From Kineosporia corallincola (GTDB lineage: Bacteria; Actinomycetota; Actinomycetes; Actinomycetales; Kineosporiaceae): a DNA stretch of 64,000 nucleotides. Position 1 is the first letter of the stretch. The number at the start of each line of letters is the position of its first letter. The notes beneath the pieces were generated by a model, which did not search any database, was not told the origin of the DNA, and saw only the letters and a program-made list of their open reading frames with translations. The DNA lies in contig NZ_JAHBAY010000005.1 of NCBI RefSeq assembly GCF_018499875.1, positions 1 to 64,000 on the forward strand, read 5' to 3'. Positions 49,272 through 57,190 of the stretch are shown piece by piece. A program made the translations under genes and the position numbers.

Positions 49272-50930
49272 TCAGAGCCGGAACCGTCCCACCGCCGTGC
49301 GCAGCTCGGCCGCGACCCGGTCCAGCTGCTCGACGGCGGCGTCGGCCTCGGTCAGGGTCGCCGTGGTGCTGCGGGTGGCCTCGGCGACCGAGGCGATGTT
49401 GCCGGCGATCCCGGTCGCTCCCTGCGCGGCGTCACCGACGCTGCGGCTCATCGTCGTGGTGGTGGCGCTCTGCTCCTCGACGGCCGCGGCGATGGTGGTC
49501 TGGAAGTCGTTGATCTGCGCGATGACGGTGCCGATCTCGCTGATCGCGGTCACCGCCTCACCGGTGTCGGCCTGGATCGCCTCGACCCGGTTCGCGATGT
49601 CCTCGGTGGCCCGCGCCGTCTCCTGGGCCAGCTGCTTGACCTCCTCGGCCACCACCGCGAAGCCCTTGCCGGCGTCCCCCGCCCGGGCCGCCTCGATGGT
49701 CGCGTTCAGCGCCAGCAGGTTGGTCTGCTCGGCGATCTGGGTGATCGCCTTCACCACGTTGCCGATCTCGGCCGAGGACTCCCCCAGCTTGCTGATGGTC
49801 GCGTTGGTGCTCTGGGCCCGGGCCACGGCCGTGCCGGCCACGTCCGCCGCCAGCTGCGCGTTGCGGGCGATCTCGCCGATCGAGGCGCCCATCTCCTCGG
49901 CGCCGGCCGCGAGCGTCTGCACGTTCGCCGACACGTCCTCGGACGACGAGCTGACCACCCCGGCCCGCTCGTTGGCCAGCCGGGCCCCCTCCCCGATCCG
50001 GCTGGTCACCGCACTCAGCTGGGCCGCACTGCCGGACACCGTCTCGGCCCCGCTGACCAGGGTGGACAGCATGCCGCGGAAGGCCCGCACCGCCTCGTTC
50101 GCCATCGCGGCCATCCGGCCCAGCTCGTCCCGCGAGGAGATCTCCGCCTCCTGGGTCAGGTCGCCCTCGGCCAGCCGGGCCAGCGACCCGGACAGTGCCT
50201 GCACCTGGCGCAGCAGCAGCCGCAGCACGAACAGAGCCAGGCCGGCGGCGAGCAGGAGCCCGATCAGCAGCGAGGCGACGACCGCGATCCGGGCGCTGCG
50301 GAAGTCGGCGGCGGCCTCCGCCGTGGCCGCCTGCGAGGCCGTGGTCTCCAGCGTGGCCAGGGCCACCACGCCCTCGTTCAGCTGGGTCTCCGCGTCACCG
50401 AAGGCCGTTCCCAGGTCGTCGGGCATCTCGAACCCGTCCGGCGGGGCCTCCCCGAAGATGATCACGTCACGCAACGTCCGGTAGGTCTGCGCGGCCGTGG
50501 CGACCTGCTCGATCTGTGCGTCCCGCCCGCCGCCGGTGCCGGCGACCTTCTCGTACTTCGCCAGCGCTGCGTCCAGCGCGGTGTCGGCGGCCTCGGCCGT
50601 CGGCAGCCAGGTGGCCTTCGCCGACTTCTGGTCGCCCTGCGCGCCCGTCACCTCGTAGAGGAACTGGGCCCGGTACATCTGGCTGAGCTGATGGTTGAGC
50701 TCGTTCAGTGCCTCGACGCCGGCCATCCGCTGTTCCTGGAGGGCGTGGATCCGGGTGTTCATCGTGCTCAGCCGCTGGAGCGAGGTGGCGCCGACCCCCA
50801 CGGCGACCAGCGCCATCACCAGGATCGGGGCCAGGATCTTGGCCTTGACACTGCGGTCCCTCAGCCATCCCGCCCGGGGTGCGGGGGACGATGACGCGGA
50901 ACGGGCAGCGACGTTCGGGGCGAGCGACAC
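49272..50930 (-). CDS. Methyl-accepting chemotaxis protein
   Basis: This 552-aa transmembrane receptor has TM1 ([20 protein letters not shown], about 30-49) and an extracellular four-helix-bundle sensor (about 50-215, with [20 protein letters not shown] and [16 protein letters not shown]). TM2 ([20 protein letters not shown]) and a HAMP domain ([20 protein letters not shown]) follow. A long cytoplasmic signalling helix bundle has the conserved hairpin ([35 protein letters not shown]). It interacts with CheW/CheA at the membrane and implies that the organism has a chemotaxis system elsewhere. Its last about 36 codons are duplicated at 47294-47400. Confidence 0.95.
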   Translation of the reverse strand: MSLAPNVAARSASSSPAPRAGWLRDRSVKAKILAPILVMALVAVGVGATSLQRLSTMNTRIHALQEQRMAGVEALNELNHQLSQMYRAQFLYEVTGAQGDQKSAKATWLPTAEAADTALDAALAKYEKVAGTGGGRDAQIEQVATAAQTYRTLRDVIIFGEAPPDGFEMPDDLGTAFGDAETQLNEGVVALATLETTASQAATAEAAADFRSARIAVVASLLIGLLLAAGLALFVLRLLLRQVQALSGSLARLAEGDLTQEAEISSRDELGRMAAMANEAVRAFRGMLSTLVSGAETVSGSAAQLSAVTSRIGEGARLANERAGVVSSSSEDVSANVQTLAAGAEEMGASIGEIARNAQLAADVAGTAVARAQSTNATISKLGESSAEIGNVVKAITQIAEQTNLLALNATIEAARAGDAGKGFAVVAEEVKQLAQETARATEDIANRVEAIQADTGEAVTAISEIGTVIAQINDFQTTIAAAVEEQSATTTTMSRSVGDAAQGATGIAGNIASVAEATRSTTATLTEADAAVEQLDRVAAELRTAVGRFRL

Positions 50931-51113
50931 CTAAACTCCTGACGGTCGGGAGTCTTCTTCTCGGCAGATCCGGCCGCCGTTGAAGCTCTGGGCGACGTGT
51001 CGCGCGTCATGGACCCGGCCCGGGAGGCGGGCGGGATCAGGGACGTCCCCGATGCGCGGGCGCCGGAACCTTGATGTGCTGACGACGCCGCGCGTCCCGG
51101 GAAGGAGATTGTC

Positions 51114-51157
51114 ATGATCGCCATGCACCCGGTCTAGCGACGGCCCCGTCCGGGGCC
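51114..51157 (+). promoter_or_regulatory. Possible leader peptide and attenuator-like hairpin
   Basis: A 7-codon frame, MIAMHPV then TAG (51114-51137), is preceded by GAAGGAG at ideal spacing. It is followed 4 nt later by GGCCCC-gtcc-GGGGCC (51142-51157), a compact hairpin 24 nt ahead of the next gene (51182). Leader ORF plus hairpin could attenuate transcription or reinitiate translation. Suggestive only. Confidence 0.3.
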
Positions 51158-51181
51158 TCGCGGAACCGAAAGGTGACCGGA

Positions 51182-51484
51182 ATGAGCAGAACCGACAAAC
51201 ACCGCCCCTACTGGGTGCGGCTGGCCGACACCCCGCTGCGGACCAGCCAGGCACATCACGACCACCGCTCCGGGCCCTGCACGCTGCCCGGTGAGGTGAC
51301 GCCCGCGAGCACCCGCAGCGCCCACGGCACCTGCTACTGGACGTTCGGGCCCGAGCTGTACGGGGTCCGCCTGGACAGCTGCGGGGCCGAGGCGACCCGC
51401 TGGGCGGCCGAGGCCAACCACCGGGACCGTCGCGAGACGCGGCGTCTCCTGCGCCATTACCGGGGCCGTATCCGGCCCGCGTGA
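51182..51484 (+). CDS. Small His/Arg-rich conserved-type hypothetical protein
   Basis: This 100-aa basic protein starts MSRTDKHRPYWVRLADTPLR and contains HHDHRSGPCTLP, GTCYWTFGPELYGVRLDSCG and a basic helical end (RDRRETRRLLRHYRGRIRPA). Three Cys and a His cluster could bind metal. Proteins starting with SRTDKHRPYWV-like sequence occur widely in actinobacteria as uncharacterised short proteins, as far as I recall. ATG 51182 is chosen, with AAAGGTGACCGG upstream. Function unknown. Confidence 0.65.
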   Translation: MSRTDKHRPYWVRLADTPLRTSQAHHDHRSGPCTLPGEVTPASTRSAHGTCYWTFGPELYGVRLDSCGAEATRWAAEANHRDRRETRRLLRHYRGRIRPA

Positions 51485-51551
51485 GAGATGCCTCTGGTGG
51501 GCGGGCGAGCGCCGTCCACCGGAGGGGCACCGGCGGGATCATGCTTCCGGT

Positions 51552-52241
51552 GTGGGCGAGCGCCGACCCGGCACACGGGGGGTGGGCGAACGCGCCCTCG
51601 TGGTGGCCAGCGACACCTCCTCCCCCGACGACCGGGCCGCGCTCGCGGAGCTGGTCCGCTCCGGGTTCGGCTTCCTGGACCTGCTGTTCGCCAACGCCGG
51701 GATCACCGGAGCGAGCGAGCCGTTCACCCAGGTCACCGAGTCCCGGTTCGACGAGGTCTTCGCGATCAACGCCAAAGGCCCGTATTTCACCGTGCAGAGC
51801 CTGGTCCCGCTGATGCCTGCCGGGAGCAGCGTGGTGCTGACGACCTCCGCGGCGAACCGGATGGGCATGCCGATGATGAGCGTGTACTCGGCCAGCAAGG
51901 CGGCGCTGCGCTCGATGGCCCGCACGCTGGCGACCGACCTGATGCCCCTGGGCATCCGGGTCAACGCGGTCAGCCCCGGCCCCATCGACACCGGCATCCT
52001 GCACCGTTCCATGCCCACCGAGCTCGCGGACCAGCTGATGGCCTCGATGCGGGAGGAGAACCTGATGAAGCGCTTCGGCACCGAGGACGAGGTGGTCCGG
52101 GCCGTGCTGTACCTGGGGTTCGAGGCGACCTTCAACACTGGGGCTGAGCTGGCCGCGGACGGTGGCGGGCTGCTTGGCCGGCTGGCCGCAGGCTGGTTCG
52201 TACATGGGCCCGAAATCTGCGATCGGCCTGTGAACTTCTAA
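51552..52241 (+). pseudogene. 5'-truncated SDR oxidoreductase gene
   Basis: The frame carries SDR features from the middle onward: LDLLFANAGITGASEPF (NAG motif), VVLTTSAANRMG (Ser), YSASKAALRSMA (catalytic Tyr/Lys) and RVNAVSPGPIDTGI. The N-terminal cofactor-binding strand and the TGxxxGxG motif are absent. It starts abruptly after what would be beta-3, and the C-terminus (FNTGAELAADGGGLLGRLAA ...) runs on beyond the normal end. No proper ribosome site exists at any start. It is most likely a non-functional remnant. Confidence 0.7.
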
Positions 52242-52421
52242 CGTGGCGTTCTGGCCAGCGTCGCCAGGCTCAGCAGAGACCGGCTTCGGTCGGTCAGGGC
52301 GGTAAGCCATCTCTGGACGGCCTCGACCAGCCAATCGGTCGGTGCTGGTGCGTGGTCAGCATCACAAGAGCGGACCAGGCGAATACCGATTCCTCGGGAG
52401 CTGCCGGTGATGTGCCGGTGC

Positions 52422-52532
52422 CGGCGGTTGGTCAACATCTATGTGGACGCCGACGACATCCGATTCCTGAAGGGAATGGACACGACAGTCATTGCGGGAC
52501 AGCGCATCACGCTCCTCAGCGCAGCGTCGGCG
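52422..52532 (+). pseudogene. C-terminal remnant of a MoaD/ThiS-like sulfur carrier gene
   Basis: The frame reads RRLVNIYVDADDIRFLKGMD then TTVIAGQRITLLSAASA, which matches the end of MoaD-type proteins (FVNVYVNxEDIRFLxGLDTxVxxGDxxxILPAVAGG). The functional C-terminal Gly-Gly is gone, replaced by SAASAIERA, and there is no upstream part of the gene. It lies between the truncated SDR and a GNAT gene, in a stretch that otherwise (52242-52552) holds no gene. Confidence 0.6.
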
Positions 52533-52552
52533 ATTGAGCGCGCCCGCGCTGG

Positions 52553-53080
52553 TCAGTCACCCAGCGTCAGTTCCCACAGCAGGCTGTCCCGCCAGGCACC
52601 GTTCAGGAAGATGTGATCGTGCGCGATCCCGTACGGGGAGAACCCCACAGCCCTCAGCACCCGCTGCGAAGCAAGATTCTCCAGCTGCGTACTCGCTTCG
52701 GCACGATGCAGCCCCAGATCACCGGACATCCGCTCCAGCAGCAAGGCACTCGCCCGCCGCGCATGCCCCCGGTTCTGATGCGGGCTCCCGATCCAATAGC
52801 CCACCGAGCCCTTCCGGAACGGGCCACCGATCACCGTGCCCACCGTGGCCTGACCGACCACGACACCGTCGGCCAGGACCACACCAGGCCACGTGCGTCC
52901 CTGCTCGTACTGCTCAAGAAGACGCCTGATCCGCGCGGACTGCCCTGCCACAGTAAAGTATTCGTCGGGCTGCGCCGGCTCCCAGCGGGCGAACGACGCC
53001 CGGTCACGCGCCAGATGAGCAGCCAAGACCTCGGCGTCCGAAACGTCGACCAAACGGATGCCTGTCTTCCCGTCAACCAT
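52553..53080 (-). CDS. GNAT-family N-acetyltransferase (RimJ/RimL-like)
   Basis: This 175-aa acetyltransferase shows IRLVDVSDAEVLAAHLARDR, GVVLADGVVVGQATVGTVIG (beta-4), SVGYWIGSPHQNRGHARRAS (the acetyl-CoA motif QNRGHA), LHRAEASTQLENLASQRVLR and GFSPYGIAHDHIFLNGAWRD. Similar in type to the GNAT gene at 43294-43845 but clearly distinct. It probably acetylates an amine or an N-terminal residue. It stands alone. Confidence 0.93.
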   Translation of the reverse strand: MVDGKTGIRLVDVSDAEVLAAHLARDRASFARWEPAQPDEYFTVAGQSARIRRLLEQYEQGRTWPGVVLADGVVVGQATVGTVIGGPFRKGSVGYWIGSPHQNRGHARRASALLLERMSGDLGLHRAEASTQLENLASQRVLRAVGFSPYGIAHDHIFLNGAWRDSLLWELTLGD

Positions 53081-53159
53081 GACACGCAGCCTAACGGCCG
53101 TCGTTCCCCAGGCTTCCGATGTCCGAGCTGAAGGCCAATTGGCGGGAAGATGTGCTGTT

Positions 53160-53948
53160 CTACACCCGGTACGGGTCCGCCTGCCCGTTCGAGGCGGTCA
53201 GGCCGCCGTCGACGGGCACCTGGGCGCCGTTGACGTAGCTGGCCTCCGGGCCGGCGAGAAACGCCACCACGGCGGCGATCTCGTGCGGATGGCCGGGCCG
53301 GCGCATCGGTACACGGTCGTCGAACCGCGCCCGCAGCGGGCTGCCCTCCGCGAGTGCCTGGCGGATGTAGTCGTGGCTCCAGGTGGTGTTCGGGTGCACC
53401 GCGTTGACCCGGACCTCGTGTCCGTGGTCGAGGGCCATCGCGTTGGTCAGGTTGGCCACCGCGCCCTTGCCGGCGTTGTAGGCCGCCTGTTGCCAGTCGG
53501 CGCGGATCCCGCCGATCGAGCCGATGTTCACGATGTTGCCCCGGGTGTTGCGCAGGTGCGGCAGCGCGGCGCGGGAGGCGAAGAAGACGCCGTCCACGTT
53601 CACGCTCATCATGGCCCGGTAGGTGGCCAGGTCGGTGGCCTCGACCGTGCCGGGCAGGGCCAGGCCGGCATTGTTGACGAGGACGTCGAGGCGGCCGAAG
53701 CGCTGCGCGATCGCGTTCATCACCCCGGTGATGGCCTCCAGGTCTGACACGTCACCGACCCACGGGTGCATGTCCGCGCCCTGCGGGCCGCGGGCGATCG
53801 CTTCGCGCAGGGTCTGTTCGGTGCGGCCCAGGAGCACGGTGGTGCAGCCGTCGGCGGCGAAGCGGTGGGCGATCGGGGCGCCCAGACCGCCTCCGGCGCC
53901 GGTGATCACGACGACGCGGCGGGCGGTGGTCTCGTTCGTTTCTGTCAC
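53160..53948 (-). CDS. SDR-family oxidoreductase
   Basis: This 262-aa classical SDR has RVVVITGAGGGLGAPIAHRF (TGxxxGxG), RLDVLVNNAGLALPG, Ser in NIVNIGSIGGIRAD, AAYNAGKGAVANLT (Tyr/Lys), VNAVHPNTTW and the end ASYVNGAQVPVDGGLTASNG. It starts at GTG 53948. It is divergent from the AraC-type gene at 54026 with a gap of less than 100 bp, and is probably its target. Confidence 0.93.
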   Translation of the reverse strand: MTETNETTARRVVVITGAGGGLGAPIAHRFAADGCTTVLLGRTEQTLREAIARGPQGADMHPWVGDVSDLEAITGVMNAIAQRFGRLDVLVNNAGLALPGTVEATDLATYRAMMSVNVDGVFFASRAALPHLRNTRGNIVNIGSIGGIRADWQQAAYNAGKGAVANLTNAMALDHGHEVRVNAVHPNTTWSHDYIRQALAEGSPLRARFDDRVPMRRPGHPHEIAAVVAFLAGPEASYVNGAQVPVDGGLTASNGQADPYRV

Positions 53949-54025
53949 GCTGCCGACCGTAGGAGGTCGGCTAGGGTCGGGTCTTGAACGAGCGCGACGT
54001 CCCCGGCTGGAAGAACTGCGACACG

Positions 54026-55000
54026 ATGAGCGGCACCACGGCGGGCACCACGGCGGTCGGCACCTCGGGAACCCAGGCCCTCGACACCCGCGAGCCGGGC
54101 GCCGGCTTCGGCGAGATGACGCGTCGCTGGCGGGATCTCACTGGTGAGTCCGTGCCCTTGCCGGCGTTCAGCGCCGGCACCCGGGCCGGGCTGCGGGGGC
54201 GTTTCCAGGCCACGCGGCTGAGTGACACCCTGGTCGTCGATTTCGCCGCCGACTCCGCGTTCCGCACCGCGGGGACGCCTGTGGCCGGGGAGGACGTCGT
54301 GCGCCTGTGGATTGTCCGGCGGGGGCAGTGGGCCCTGGGCAACTCCCGCACCGACAACGAGACCACGGTTTCAGCGGGGGGTTTCATGCTGCGGCATGTC
54401 GGCCGCCTGACCCATTTCGCTACCCCGCCGCGCACCGTCGCGCAGGTGTTCGTGCTGCCCCGCACGCTGATGCGCGAGCGCACGGTGACCGGGCCGGCCG
54501 GTACCGCCGAGCTGCGGCTGCTGGTGGCGCACGCCCGGATGGTGCGCCGCACCCTGTCCGGCCTCGGCCCGGCCGGGGTCGAGGCGGCGCGCGGCACGCT
54601 GCTCGAGCTCGCGCGGGCCGTGGCCGGGCGGCGGTTCGACGATCAGGAGCCTCTTCTCGCCTCTCCCCTGGCCCAGGCCGCGAAGGACCTGGCCGCCGCC
54701 CGGCTGAGCGATCCGGACCTGTCCGCGGCCGGGCTGGCCCGCGAGCTGCGGGTTTCTTTACGGACGCTTCAGCGCGCCTTCTCGGCTCAGGGCGAGTCGG
54801 TCACGGGTCACCTGCGTGAGCAGCGGCTGGAGGCGGCGCGGGCCGCCCTGCTCACGGCGGCGCCGGGCTGGAGCATCGCCGACGTGGCCGCGCACTGGCA
54901 GTTCGCCGACGCGAGTCACTTCAGCCGGGCGTTCAGGGCCCGCTATGCCCTCACCCCCACCGAGTATCTCCGCCAGCAGCGGGAACTCCGCGCCCGGTGA
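54026..55000 (+). CDS. AraC-family transcriptional regulator
   Basis: This protein of about 324 aa has an N-terminal sensor domain (VVRLWIVRRGQWALGNSRTD, TVSAGGFMLRHVGRLTHFAT) and a C-terminal double HTH (LSAAGLARELRVSLRTLQRA, SIADVAAHWQFADASHFSRA, RARYALTPTEYLRQ). It is a clear paralogue of the AraC gene at 47539-48444. The start is ATG 54026 or TTG 53984. It is divergent from the intact SDR (53160) and convergent with the frameshifted SDR (55027). Confidence 0.92.
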   Translation: MSGTTAGTTAVGTSGTQALDTREPGAGFGEMTRRWRDLTGESVPLPAFSAGTRAGLRGRFQATRLSDTLVVDFAADSAFRTAGTPVAGEDVVRLWIVRRGQWALGNSRTDNETTVSAGGFMLRHVGRLTHFATPPRTVAQVFVLPRTLMRERTVTGPAGTAELRLLVAHARMVRRTLSGLGPAGVEAARGTLLELARAVAGRRFDDQEPLLASPLAQAAKDLAAARLSDPDLSAAGLARELRVSLRTLQRAFSAQGESVTGHLREQRLEAARAALLTAAPGWSIADVAAHWQFADASHFSRAFRARYALTPTEYLRQQRELRAR

Positions 55001-55026
55001 CGCCATGGTCCCCGGGGCGCGAGGGC

Positions 55027-55761
55027 TCACCGCCGTAGCAGCCCGCCGTCCACGACGAACTGCGCGCCGGTCACGTACGAGGCGTCGTCCGACAGCAGGA
55101 ACACTCCCACCGCCGCGACCTCCTCGGCGGATCCGGCGCGGCCGAGCGGAACCTGCTCCAGCAGAGCCGACTCGAAGCCCGAACGCTGCTCCTGGCTCAT
55201 GAAGTCGCGGAAGTTGGTCTCCGTGGCCCCCGGAACCAGGACGTTCACGCGGATCTTCCGCGGTGCGAGCTCGGCGGCCCAGCCCCGGGCGGCCGACACC
55301 AGTGCCGCCTTCGCTGCGGCGTACAGGCTCGTCATCGGTGCCCCCCTCGTAGGCGGAGGTCGAGGAGGTGATCACCACCGAGGCGCCCTCGGCCAGGTGC
55401 GACGACAACCGGGCCAGCTGCAACGCCGGGGCCCGCAGGTTGACCGCCATCATCGCGTCGAAGCCCTCGGCGCCGACCTCTTCCAGCGGGCCGACCGCCG
55501 CGTACCCGGCGTTCAGCCACAACCCGTGCAGTTCCTGCCCGGCCACGGCCTGCACCAGGGCGTCCACCGCTCCCGGGTCCGCCGCGTCGTTGCTCAGAAC
55601 CCTTGCCTGCGAAAGCTTCCCGGCCACCGCCACCAGCCGCGCCGGATCGGTGCCGGTCGGCGTGACCCGGCCGCCCTCGTCCACGATCCGCTGTGCCCCG
55701 GCCAGCCCGATGCCGCTGCTGCCCCGGTCACCAGCACGTGCTTACCCTCAAACCTGGCCAT
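55027..55761 (-). pseudogene. SDR oxidoreductase gene broken by two frameshifts
   Basis: Read with two corrections, the gene encodes a full SDR of about 244 aa. It starts at ATG 55761 (MARFEGKHVLVTG). One base is missing at about 55721-55726 inside the glycine motif, which would otherwise read GSSGIGLAGAQRIVDEGGRV. It then runs through LWLNAGYAAVGPLEEVG and VVITSSTSAYEGG. One extra base in the 6-C run at 55341-55346 shifts it again, after which MTSLYAAAKAALVSAARGWA and YVTGAQFVVDGGLLRR end it normally. Both sites are in short homopolymers, so sequencing error is possible. Otherwise it is a fresh pseudogene, since codon use is still good. Confidence 0.85.
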
Positions 55762-56000
55762 CAGAGCCCTCTCCCGTCGGGAGCGTCGCACCAGTGGTGA
55801 ACGGTGCACCACGCTACCGACCGGAGAGGGGTGATCGCGCCGGGCAGCTACTGCGGGCCGGTCATTCCGCGACGGCATCGCCGCAGTTGGCCGCGACGAG
55901 GGCCGTCCGAACGCCGGTCCTTCACCTCCGTCACGAGTGGTGCGTCAAAATTTCTCCCGTTCCGGGTAAATGGATCAGGGCTCCCCAGCGTGAGGCCGGT

Positions 56001-56492
56001 GTGAAACGAGAGCGGGAGGATTTCGCGGAGTTCTACGGACGCTCCCGGGACGGTTGTCTGCGGGCCGTGCTGGCCGCCGGCACGCCCGACCGGGCCCTGG
56101 CCGAGGATCTCGTGGCGGAGGCGTTCGCCCGGGCCTGGTCGTCGTGGGCGAAGGTGAGCCGCCATCCCGCGCCGGCGGCGTGGGTGGTGCGCACGGCCCT
56201 GAACCTGCGGATCTCGTGGTGGCGGCGCAGCCGACGCGAGGTGGCGCTGGAGGGCCGGGACGAGATCGGGGCCGCAGACGATGTTCTGGGCGCCGACCAC
56301 CTGCTGCTGGCAGCCGTCCGCCGGCTGCCCCGCAGGCAGCGTGAGGTGCTCGTCCTGCGGATCTGGCTCGACCTGGACACCCGGACCGTGGCCGAGGAAC
56401 TGGGGATCTCCGCCCGCACCGTGCCCGTGCACCTGTCTCGCGCCCTCACGAACCTCCACACACACCTGAAACCGAGCCGGCTGGAGAGCTGA
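56001..56492 (+). CDS. ECF sigma factor (SigE-like family)
   Basis: This 163-aa ECF sigma factor has region 2 (FAEFYGRSRDGCLRAVLAAG, ALAEDLVAEAFARAWSSWAK, PAAWVVRTALNLRISWWRRS) and region 4 (HLLLAAVRRLPRRQREVLVL, LDTRTVAEELGISARTVPVH, LSRALTNLHTHL). GTG 56001 with GAGG upstream fits the family start; the open frame further upstream is not conserved. The next gene begins 2 nt after the stop and encodes a one-helix membrane protein, a likely regulator of the sigma factor. Confidence 0.93.
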   Translation: MKREREDFAEFYGRSRDGCLRAVLAAGTPDRALAEDLVAEAFARAWSSWAKVSRHPAPAAWVVRTALNLRISWWRRSRREVALEGRDEIGAADDVLGADHLLLAAVRRLPRRQREVLVLRIWLDLDTRTVAEELGISARTVPVHLSRALTNLHTHLKPSRLES

Positions 56493-56494
56493 TC

Positions 56495-57133
56495 ATGAAT
56501 GACGACGACGTGGTGGACGAGATGCGAGAGGCACTTTCGGACGTGCGGATGCACCGCCCGGTCGAGCTGATCGTGAAACGGGGCCGGGCCCGCCGGCGTC
56601 ACCGCACCCTGCTGGGCACCGCCGTCGGCGGGCTGGCCGGGGCGGCGGCCCTGGCACTGGCCGTGCCGGCGATCACCGGGAGCGGCAACGGCAACGGTCA
56701 GTCCTCGGCCCAGGCCGGCGCGCCGGCCACCGCCGAGCCGCTGCCGTCCCTGACACAGACAGCGTTCACGCTGGTCAGGCAAGGTGACGGCGCGGTGAAG
56801 CTGACCCTGGACCCGGATCAGCTGCTCGAGCCCTCCGCCCTGGAGAAGGCGCTGAAGCAGGCGGGCGTCGAGGCCACGGTCAGGACCGGTGCCTTCTGCG
56901 AGCCGAAGAAGGGCGAACTACCTCAGGCAGCCGACGTTTTCGGTGTCGGCGCGCGCCCCGGTGACAGCGGGGAGTCCCGTGAGTACGACCTGGTGATCGA
57001 CGCGGCGGAAATGCCCGCGGACAGCCAGGTGTACATCAGCGTCTTCCCGGTGACACCCGGTGACGGCTACGCGAAGACGGCCCAGTACCTGGTCGCGCGG
57101 GACGCGGCGATGAGCTGCCGTTCCATGCCCTGA
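56495..57133 (+). CDS. Membrane-anchored protein, probable anti-sigma partner
   Basis: This 212-aa protein has a short cytosolic N-terminus (DDVVDEMREALSDVRMHRPV ELI, then the basic stretch KRGRARRRH), one membrane helix (TLLGTAVGGLAGAAALALAV, about 39-58) and an extracellular domain with two Cys (AFCEPKKG; AMSCRSMP). Gene order (2 nt after an ECF sigma gene) and topology fit an anti-sigma factor, though no zinc HxxxCxxC motif is present. Its last about 54 codons and the following leader of the subtilase gene are duplicated at 60449-60703. Confidence 0.8.
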   Translation: MNDDDVVDEMREALSDVRMHRPVELIVKRGRARRRHRTLLGTAVGGLAGAAALALAVPAITGSGNGNGQSSAQAGAPATAEPLPSLTQTAFTLVRQGDGAVKLTLDPDQLLEPSALEKALKQAGVEATVRTGAFCEPKKGELPQAADVFGVGARPGDSGESREYDLVIDAAEMPADSQVYISVFPVTPGDGYAKTAQYLVARDAAMSCRSMP

Positions 57134-57190
57134 TCCGCTCCGTCCAGACGAGAACCTTCCCGCAGAGGAGAAACATGCACCCGAGAAGGC
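56963..57190 (+). repeat. Direct repeat, left copy
   Basis: The 3' end of the anti-sigma-like gene, the intergenic leader and the subtilase ribosome site recur at about 60449-60703. Shared runs include GGGGAGTCCCGTG, CAGGTGTACATCAGCGTCTT, ATGCCCTGATCCGCTCCGTC and GAGGAGAAACAT. Identity is about 80-85% by eye. The pair brackets the subtilase gene. Confidence 0.85.

Noticed and set aside
48513-50894. Open plus-strand frame of nearly 800 codons
   Set aside because: It covers the antisense of an SDR and the chemotaxis receptor. Composition is repetitive Gly/Arg/Leu/His and no family fits.
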